Source: Deltaproteobacteria bacterium (lineage in GTDB: Bacteria; Myxococcota_A; UBA9160; SZUA-336). From it: a DNA stretch of 11,411 nt. The notes below the pieces were generated by a model. That model searched no databases. It was given only the letters and a program-made list of their open reading frames with translations, and was not told the DNA's origin. Numbering within the stretch: the first letter of the stretch is position 1; each line of letters opens with the position of its first letter. The position numbers and the translations under genes were made by a program. Positions 7,038 through 11,411 of this stretch are shown here, one piece after another. Where the stretch lies: positions 1-11,411 of the forward strand of contig DAOUZG010000027.1 in the NCBI GenBank assembly GCA_030665705.1. Direction: 5' to 3'.

Positions 7038-8747
7038 TTGCGGCTGACAGGGGCAGAGATCGTCGTCCGGTGTCTCCAGGAGGAGGGGGTCGAGCTCGTC
7101 TTCGGCTACCCCGGGGGCGTGGTTCTGGATCTGTACGACGCGATCCACCGCGCGAAGTTCCGACACATCCTGGCGCGACACGAGCAGGGCGGCGTGCACA
7201 TGGCGGATGGGTACGCGCGTGCGACGGGTCGTCCCGGCGTTGCGATCGTGACCTCGGGACCCGGTTGCACGAACGCGGTGACCGGCCTCGCCACGGCTTA
7301 TACCGATTCGATCCCGCTGGTCGTGTTTACGGGCCAGGTTCCGACCCAGATGATCGGGAACGACGCCTTCCAGGAAGCGGACAACATGGGCATCACCCGG
7401 CCCGTGACCAAGCACAACTACCTGGTCAAGGACGTCCGAGACCTCGCGCCCACGATCAAGGAGGCCTTCTACATCGCGACGACCGGGCGTCCGGGTCCCG
7501 TCGTCGTCGATCTCCCCAAGGACGTGGGCAGAGCCTCCACCGACTACCACTATCCGCGCGAGATCTTCCTGGAGCACTACCAGCCGCGCTACGAGGGTCA
7601 CTGGGGCCAGATCAAAAAGGCGATGTCGCTGGTCCTCAAGGCGCGCCGCCCCGTGGTCTACTTCGGGGGCGGGGTGATCATCTCCGGAGCGAGCGAGGAG
7701 CTCCGCCGCTTCTGCGAGAAGCTCGGGGCTCCGGTCACCTACACGCTCATGGGGATCGGCGGGATCCCGGGCAACGACCGGCTGTCGCTCGGAATGCTCG
7801 GAATGCACGGGACCTACCGCTCCAACCTGGCGGTCGACGGGGCGGACCTGCTGATCGCGATCGGGGCGCGTTTCGATGACCGGGTGACCGGGAAGCTCGA
7901 CGAGTTCAGCACGCACTCGAAAAAGATCCACATCGACATCGACCCGACGTCGATCCGGAAGAGCGTCTACGTCGACAGTCCCATCGTCGGGGACGTTCGG
8001 AACTGTCTGCAGAAGTTCCTGGAGCTGATGGAGAACGAGCCGAAGCTCGAGGGCTATCCGGAGCGGATCGCTGACTGGTGGCGGCAGATCGAGGAGTGGG
8101 ACCGCGAGCATCCGATCGGCTACGCCCAGTCTCCGACCGGCCCGATCCTCCCGCAGTACGTCATCGACAAGGTCTACCAGCTCACCCGCGGCGAGGCCGT
8201 GGTGACGACCGACGTGGGTCAGCATCAGATGTGGGCGGCCCAGTACTACCACTCCCAGAAGGCGCGGAACTGGATCACGTCCGGCGGGCTCGGGACGATG
8301 GGGTTCGGGCTGCCGGCTGCCGTGGGGGCTCAGCTCGGCCGACCGAAGGACACGGTCGTGTGTATCACGAGCGAAGGTTCACTCCAGATGAACAGTCAGG
8401 AGTTCGCGACCGCCGTCGAGCACAACGTGCCGATCAAGGTGGTGCTCGTCAACAACGGTTGTCTCGGGATGGTTCGTCAGTGGCAGGAGATCTTCTACGA
8501 CAAGCGCTACTCCGAGGTGGACGTTTCCCAGACCCCCGACTTCGTGCGCCTGGCCGAGGCGTACGGGCTTCAGGGGCTGCGGGCCACGCGCGTGGAAGAG
8601 GTCGAGACGGTGCTCGAAAAGGGGCTCGCCTCCGCCCGCCCCGTGCTCATGGAATTCGTCTGTGCGCCGGAGGAGAACGTCTTTCCGATGGTCCCCTCGG
8701 GGGAGCCGTCCCGGAAGATGCTTTTCGGCCACCCCACACAGAGCTAG
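7038..8747 (+). CDS. ilvB: Acetolactate (acetohydroxyacid) synthase large subunit
   Basis: Catalytic subunit of AHAS: it condenses two pyruvates to 2-acetolactate, or pyruvate with 2-ketobutyrate, using thiamine diphosphate, Mg and FAD. 569 residues, typical. The N-terminal PYR domain has VFGYPGG (21-27) and catalytic Glu49 in HEQGGVHMADGYARATG, followed by TSGPGCTN. The central FAD-binding domain includes FGGGVIISGA and GARFDDRVTGK. The C-terminal ThDP domain has TTDVGQHQMWAAQYY, GGLGTMGFGLPAAVGAQ and NN at 472-473 followed by GMVRQWQ, whose W482 is the classic herbicide-site tryptophan. Odd: the Mg/ThDP motif, normally GDGS, reads SEGS at 445-448. TTG start, supported by its ribosome binding site. 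ilvN follows three bases after the stop. It heads the ilvBNC cluster, and the 27-base gap upstream leaves no room for a leader-peptide attenuator. Confidence 0.97.
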   Translation: MRLTGAEIVVRCLQEEGVELVFGYPGGVVLDLYDAIHRAKFRHILARHEQGGVHMADGYARATGRPGVAIVTSGPGCTNAVTGLATAYTDSIPLVVFTGQVPTQMIGNDAFQEADNMGITRPVTKHNYLVKDVRDLAPTIKEAFYIATTGRPGPVVVDLPKDVGRASTDYHYPREIFLEHYQPRYEGHWGQIKKAMSLVLKARRPVVYFGGGVIISGASEELRRFCEKLGAPVTYTLMGIGGIPGNDRLSLGMLGMHGTYRSNLAVDGADLLIAIGARFDDRVTGKLDEFSTHSKKIHIDIDPTSIRKSVYVDSPIVGDVRNCLQKFLELMENEPKLEGYPERIADWWRQIEEWDREHPIGYAQSPTGPILPQYVIDKVYQLTRGEAVVTTDVGQHQMWAAQYYHSQKARNWITSGGLGTMGFGLPAAVGAQLGRPKDTVVCITSEGSLQMNSQEFATAVEHNVPIKVVLVNNGCLGMVRQWQEIFYDKRYSEVDVSQTPDFVRLAEAYGLQGLRATRVEEVETVLEKGLASARPVLMEFVCAPEENVFPMVPSGEPSRKMLFGHPTQS

Positions 8748-8750
8748 GCG

Positions 8751-9227
8751 ATGGAACACACCATCAGCGTTCGCGTGCGTAACGAGTTCGGCGTGCTGTC
8801 GCGCGTCGCGGGGCTCTTCTCCGCCCGCGGGTACAACATCGACAGTCTCTGCGTGGCCGAGACGCTGGATCCGAAGGTGTCGCAGATCACTCTGGTCACG
8901 CACGGCAACGACGATACGATCGAGCAGATCATCAAGCAGCTCTACAAGCTGATCGATGTGGTCAAGGTGGTCGACCACCAGAGCGGGACCTATGTCGGGC
9001 GTGAGCTCGCGCTGCTCAAGGTCCGGACGCTTCCTGAGTCACGCGCCGAGGTGCTGCGGACCGCCGAGATCTTCCGCGGGAAGATCGTCGATGTGACGCC
9101 CGATTCCTACACGATCGAGGTGACCGGAAGCCCCGACAAGATCCGGGGGTTGGTCGATCTCCTGCAGCCGCTCGGTCTCGTCGACGTCATGCGAACCGGA
9201 AGGGTCGCTGCTCCGCGCGGCCTCTGA
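8751..9227 (+). CDS. ilvN: Acetolactate synthase small (regulatory) subunit
   Basis: Regulatory subunit of AHAS: it stimulates the large subunit and confers feedback inhibition by valine. 158 residues, close to E. coli IlvH. The N-terminal ACT domain (about 2-75) reads [24 protein letters not shown]14 and N29 coincide with the IlvH residues whose mutation gives valine resistance, so the valine site looks intact. The C-terminal domain (about 80-155) has the family [21 protein letters not shown] segment. The ATG is three bases after the ilvB stop with only a weak upstream purine stretch, so translation is probably coupled to ilvB, matching subunit stoichiometry. No truncation. The name IlvN versus IlvH is a matter of convention; the length and sequence are IlvH-like. 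Confidence 0.96.
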   Translation: MEHTISVRVRNEFGVLSRVAGLFSARGYNIDSLCVAETLDPKVSQITLVTHGNDDTIEQIIKQLYKLIDVVKVVDHQSGTYVGRELALLKVRTLPESRAEVLRTAEIFRGKIVDVTPDSYTIEVTGSPDKIRGLVDLLQPLGLVDVMRTGRVAAPRGL

Positions 9228-9269
9228 GCTCGGGGAAACGGCACCGCTCGGTTCCCGCCGATCGACGCC

Positions 9270-9276
9270 GGGGAGG
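9270..9276 (+). promoter_or_regulatory. Ribosome binding site of ilvC
   Basis: GGGGAGG, nine bases before ATG 9286. It is the only clear signal in the 58-base ilvN-ilvC gap, the longest gap in the window. Confidence 0.65.
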
Positions 9277-9285
9277 ACACTCGGG

Positions 9286-10302
9286 ATGAAGGCCTACTAC
9301 GACAAGGACGCGGATCTCAAGCGGCTCGAGGGCAAGACCGTCGCCATCCTCGGCTACGGGAGCCAGGGGCACGCGCACGCTCAGAACCTGCGCGACAGCG
9401 GAGTCGATGTAGTCGTGGGCGAGCTCCCGGGCTCACCGCCGTGGCAGAAGGCGGAGGCGGACGGGTTCAAGGTCTCGCCGGCCGGCAAGGCCACCCACAC
9501 CGGCGACGTCGTGATGATGACGCTCCCCGACGAGATCATGGCCGACGTCTACCGGGCAGAGATCGCGCCCGAGATCCGGGACGGGAGCTACCTGGGCGTC
9601 GCGCACGGGTTCAACCTCCACTACGGCCAGATCCGCCCCCCCGAGGGTGTAAACGTCTTCATGGTGGCGCCCAAGGGCCCCGGCCACATCGTGCGGAGCC
9701 TCTTCGCGCGCGGCGAAGGGGTTCCAGCGCTCGTCGCCGTCGGCCAGGACCCGAGCGGTGACACCCTCCAGGTGGCTCTCGCCTACGCCCGGGGGATCGG
9801 GGCCGGGCGGTCGGGGATCATCGAGACCACCATCCGCGAGGAGACGGAGACCGACCTGTTCGGAGAGCAGGCGGTTCTTTGCGGGGGCCTGACGGCTCTC
9901 ATGCAGGCCGGATTCGAGACCCTGGTCGAGGCGGGCTACGCGCCGGAGATGGCGTACTTCGAGTGCATCCACGAGATGAAGCTCATCATCGACTTCATCT
10001 ACGAGGGGGGCATCTCCAACATGCGCTACACGATCTCCAACACGGCCCAGTACGGCGACGTGACCCGGGGGCCGAGGGTGATCGGCGAGGCCGCGCGCGA
10101 GGAGATGCGCAAGATCCTGCGTGAGGTTCAGTCGGGCGAGTTCGCGCGCGAGTGGATCCTGGAGACCAAGGCCGGAAAGCCGGTCTTTAACGCGCTGACC
10201 CGCAAGGGAGAGGAGCATCCGCTCGAGGAGGTCGGGCGGAGGCTTCGGGGCCTGATGTCGTGGCTCGCGAAGGACCGACTCGTCGATCGAGACCGCAACT
10301 GA
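9286..10302 (+). CDS. ilvC: Ketol-acid reductoisomerase, class I
   Basis: KARI performs Mg-dependent alkyl migration and reduction of 2-acetolactate to 2,3-dihydroxyisovalerate, the second common step of valine/leucine synthesis, and the parallel isoleucine step. 338 residues with a single knotted C-terminal domain, i.e. the short class I form. Rossmann motif [13 protein letters not shown] is near 24-36. Active-site residues fall at family positions: H107, K130, metal ligands D190, E194, E226, E230, and S251. The cofactor loop after the second strand reads [12 protein letters not shown], with E46, L47, S50 and P52. The usual loop has Arg at 47 and Ser/Thr at 52 contacting the NADPH 2'-phosphate, so cofactor preference may be altered. 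The gene follows ilvN and ends inside a 16-bp tandem duplication before psd. Confidence 0.97.
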   Translation: MKAYYDKDADLKRLEGKTVAILGYGSQGHAHAQNLRDSGVDVVVGELPGSPPWQKAEADGFKVSPAGKATHTGDVVMMTLPDEIMADVYRAEIAPEIRDGSYLGVAHGFNLHYGQIRPPEGVNVFMVAPKGPGHIVRSLFARGEGVPALVAVGQDPSGDTLQVALAYARGIGAGRSGIIETTIREETETDLFGEQAVLCGGLTALMQAGFETLVEAGYAPEMAYFECIHEMKLIIDFIYEGGISNMRYTISNTAQYGDVTRGPRVIGEAAREEMRKILREVQSGEFAREWILETKAGKPVFNALTRKGEEHPLEEVGRRLRGLMSWLAKDRLVDRDRN

Positions 10303-10316
10303 TCGAGACCGCAACT
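10285..10316 (+). repeat. Perfect 16-bp tandem duplication at the ilvC stop
   Basis: The unit gatcgagaccgcaact occurs at 10285-10300 and again at 10301-10316, followed by two more matching bases (ga). The first copy encodes the last ilvC residues (the Asp-Arg-Asn end); the TGA stop straddles the junction. The second copy is non-coding and pushes the psd ribosome binding site 16 bases downstream. Removing one copy would leave the IlvC protein unchanged. Confidence 0.95.
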
Positions 10317-10319
10317 GAC

Positions 10320-10326
10320 AGGAGGG
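10320..10326 (+). promoter_or_regulatory. Ribosome binding site of psd
   Basis: AGGAGGG, six bases before GTG 10333. It selects this start over a second in-frame GTG at 10339. Confidence 0.75.
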
Positions 10327-10332
10327 AAAGCC

Positions 10333-10989
10333 GTGGCCGTGCCTCGAGCGCTGCAGGGGAGGGTGGCGCGGCCTGGTCTGTGGCCGAGCGCGATCCTCGC
10401 GCTCGCGTCGGTTGCGGCGGCCCCGCTTCTCGCTCCATGGGTGGCCCTCGTCCTCCTGGCGCTGGCGGGCGCGAACCTCGCCTTCTTCCGCAATCCACGG
10501 CGTGCCCCCCCGCGCGGGGCGGGAAGAGTGGTCGCCGCCGCTGACGGGCGCGTGGTGGAGGTGGCCCGGGTCGAGGATCCGGGCGGATTCGTCGGCTCGG
10601 CCTGGCGGGTCTCGGTCTTTCTCTCCATTTTCAACGTTCACGTTCAACGGGCTCCCCTCTCCGGAAAGGTCCGGGCGGTTCGCGCGAGCGGGACGCGCTT
10701 TCTCGCCGCGTTCAATCCCCGGGCCTCGGAACGCAACGTTCAGACGCGCGTGGATCTGGAGACGGAGGCCGGAGGCCGCATGGCAATCGTCCAGATCGCC
10801 GGGGTCGTAGCCCGCAGGGTTCTCTGCTACGTCGAGGAGGGCGAGGTTCTCGTGCGCGGAGAGCCGTACGGTCTCATCTGTTACGGGTCGCGGGTGGAGC
10901 TCTATCTGCCCGCGAACGCGACCGTCCGCGTCGCGCCCGGCGACCGCGTCCGGGCCGGTCAGACGGTCGTCGCGGAGGTTCAGCCATGA
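10333..10989 (+). CDS. psd: Phosphatidylserine decarboxylase, short pyruvoyl type
   Basis: Psd decarboxylates phosphatidylserine to phosphatidylethanolamine at the inner membrane. 218 residues, the short form (E. coli Psd is about 320). Two hydrophobic segments (about 17-35 and 36-51) anchor the N-terminus, followed by FFRNPRR. The catalytic-type Asp71 is in ADGR and His103 is in FNVHVQRAPLSG. The self-cleavage site is G185-S186 in YGSRVELYLP; cleavage would give a beta chain of 185 residues and an alpha chain of 33 residues with an N-terminal pyruvoyl group. The GTG start follows a strong Shine-Dalgarno. The stop overlaps the pssA ATG (10986-10989), so substrate-making and substrate-using enzymes are translationally coupled. 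Related short enzymes act on archaetidylserine, but the bacterial context supports phosphatidylserine. Confidence 0.94.
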   Translation: MAVPRALQGRVARPGLWPSAILALASVAAAPLLAPWVALVLLALAGANLAFFRNPRRAPPRGAGRVVAAADGRVVEVARVEDPGGFVGSAWRVSVFLSIFNVHVQRAPLSGKVRAVRASGTRFLAAFNPRASERNVQTRVDLETEAGGRMAIVQIAGVVARRVLCYVEEGEVLVRGEPYGLICYGSRVELYLPANATVRVAPGDRVRAGQTVVAEVQP

Positions 10990-11411
10990 GTGCACGTTCC
11001 CGAGGACCGGCGCGCCCGCGCCGCCGGAGCGACGAGCGGCGCGCGATCTACCTGCTTCCGAATCTGTTTACGACGACGAGCCTGCTGCTCGGGTTCTGGT
11101 CTCTCGTGCAGGCCTCTCAGGGGCACTTCAATGCGGCAGCCCTCGGAATCGTGGGAGCCGGCGTCTGCGACATGCTCGACGGCTGGGTGGCCCGGGCGAC
11201 GCGGTCCGTGAGCCGGTTCGGACTCGAGTACGACTCCCTCGCCGACGTGGTCTCGTTCGGGGTCGCACCGGCGTTCCTGCTCTGGAGCTGGACCCTCGCC
11301 CCGCTCGGTCGTCGGGGATGGCTCGTGGCGGCGCTGTTCGCGGTCTGTACGGCGCTTCGGCTCGCGCGGTTCAACGTGCAGCAGCAACAGGTGGAAAAGA
11401 CCGTCTACCGA
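10986..11411 (+). CDS. pssA: CDP-diacylglycerol-serine O-phosphatidyltransferase, 3' truncated by window
   Basis: PssA transfers the phosphatidyl group from CDP-diacylglycerol to L-serine, giving phosphatidylserine. 142 codons are visible and the frame is open to the window edge; the family runs to roughly 240-280 residues. A basic N-terminus (residues 3-19) precedes YLLPNLFTTTSLLLGFWSL, the first membrane helix. The CDP-alcohol phosphotransferase signature D-x2-D-G-x2-A-R-x8-G-x3-D-x3-D is complete, with D62, D65, G66, A69, R70, G79, D83 and D87; these aspartates bind the metal ions and one is the base. More hydrophobic helices follow, with TALRLARFN near 130. The start has GGAGG at 10974-10978 and overlaps the psd stop. 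Pairing with psd argues for serine as acceptor over glycerol phosphate or inositol. Confidence 0.94.
   Translation, partial: MSARSRGPARPRRRSDERRAIYLLPNLFTTTSLLLGFWSLVQASQGHFNAAALGIVGAGVCDMLDGWVARATRSVSRFGLEYDSLADVVSFGVAPAFLLWSWTLAPLGRRGWLVAALFAVCTALRLARFNVQQQQVEKTVYR

Noticed and set aside
6768..8252. 494-codon open frame on the minus strand opposite the DUF465-like gene and ilvB
   Set aside because: Same GC artefact; no motif and no plausible start context, and it lies opposite the conserved ilvB catalytic region.
9228..9285. Possible terminator or regulatory hairpin in the ilvN-ilvC gap
   Set aside because: CGGGGAA and TTCCCG can pair only with a bulge and a 14-base loop, and no T-run follows; too weak to call.
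9433..10995. 520-codon open frame on the minus strand opposite ilvC and psd
   Set aside because: High-GC codon bias on the plus strand leaves the opposite frame free of stops. The translation is Arg/Asp/His-rich with no recognisable motif, and the plus-strand genes are certain.
1..11411. Mobile element, defence system, CRISPR array or biosynthetic cluster
   Set aside because: Every base is accounted for by co-directional housekeeping genes and short gaps. There are no transposase, integrase, nuclease or toxin motifs, and no repeat arrays beyond the single 16-bp duplication.

Overview
This is a high-GC (about two-thirds by eye) stretch of bacterial housekeeping chromosome. Thirteen genes, all on the + strand, are packed with gaps of 0-58 bases or with 4-base ATGA/GTGA overlaps. 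There is no tRNA, rRNA, CRISPR array, insertion sequence or phage gene. Complete UppS, Dxr and RseP plus the Psd/PssA pair point to a Gram-negative-type bacterium. The gene order (rpsB)-tsf-pyrH-frr-uppS-dxr-rseP-tsaB followed by ilvB-ilvN-ilvC-psd-pssA resembles what I recall from Geobacter and other former Deltaproteobacteria. I infer that broad lineage or a neighbouring high-GC phylum, without species-level confidence.

Region 1 (1-2491) is the translation block. It holds the tail of a probable ribosomal protein S2, elongation factor Ts, UMP kinase and ribosome recycling factor. Region 2 (2493-6012) is the envelope and isoprenoid block: undecaprenyl diphosphate synthase, DXP reductoisomerase and an RseP-type site-2 protease. 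cdsA, usually found between uppS and dxr, is absent; those two genes overlap by four bases. RseP has three tandem PDZ domains rather than the usual one or two. Region 3 (6042-7010) has tsaB (tRNA t6A modification) and a small DUF465/YdcH-like coiled-coil protein.

Region 4 (7038-10302) is a compact ilvBNC cluster: acetohydroxyacid synthase large and small subunits and ketol-acid reductoisomerase. Together they carry out the first two steps of valine, leucine and isoleucine synthesis. Region 5 (10333-11411) is psd and the start of pssA, a two-step route from CDP-diacylglycerol to phosphatidylethanolamine. PssA needs CDP-diacylglycerol, so a CdsA must be encoded elsewhere.

I found no undescribed multi-gene system. 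The points worth a second look are at residue level or in layout: an IlvC cofactor loop lacking the Arg and the last Ser/Thr typical of NADPH enzymes, an IlvB thiamine-diphosphate motif reading SEGS instead of GDGS, the triple-PDZ RseP, the missing cdsA, and a perfect 16-bp tandem duplication at the ilvC stop codon.
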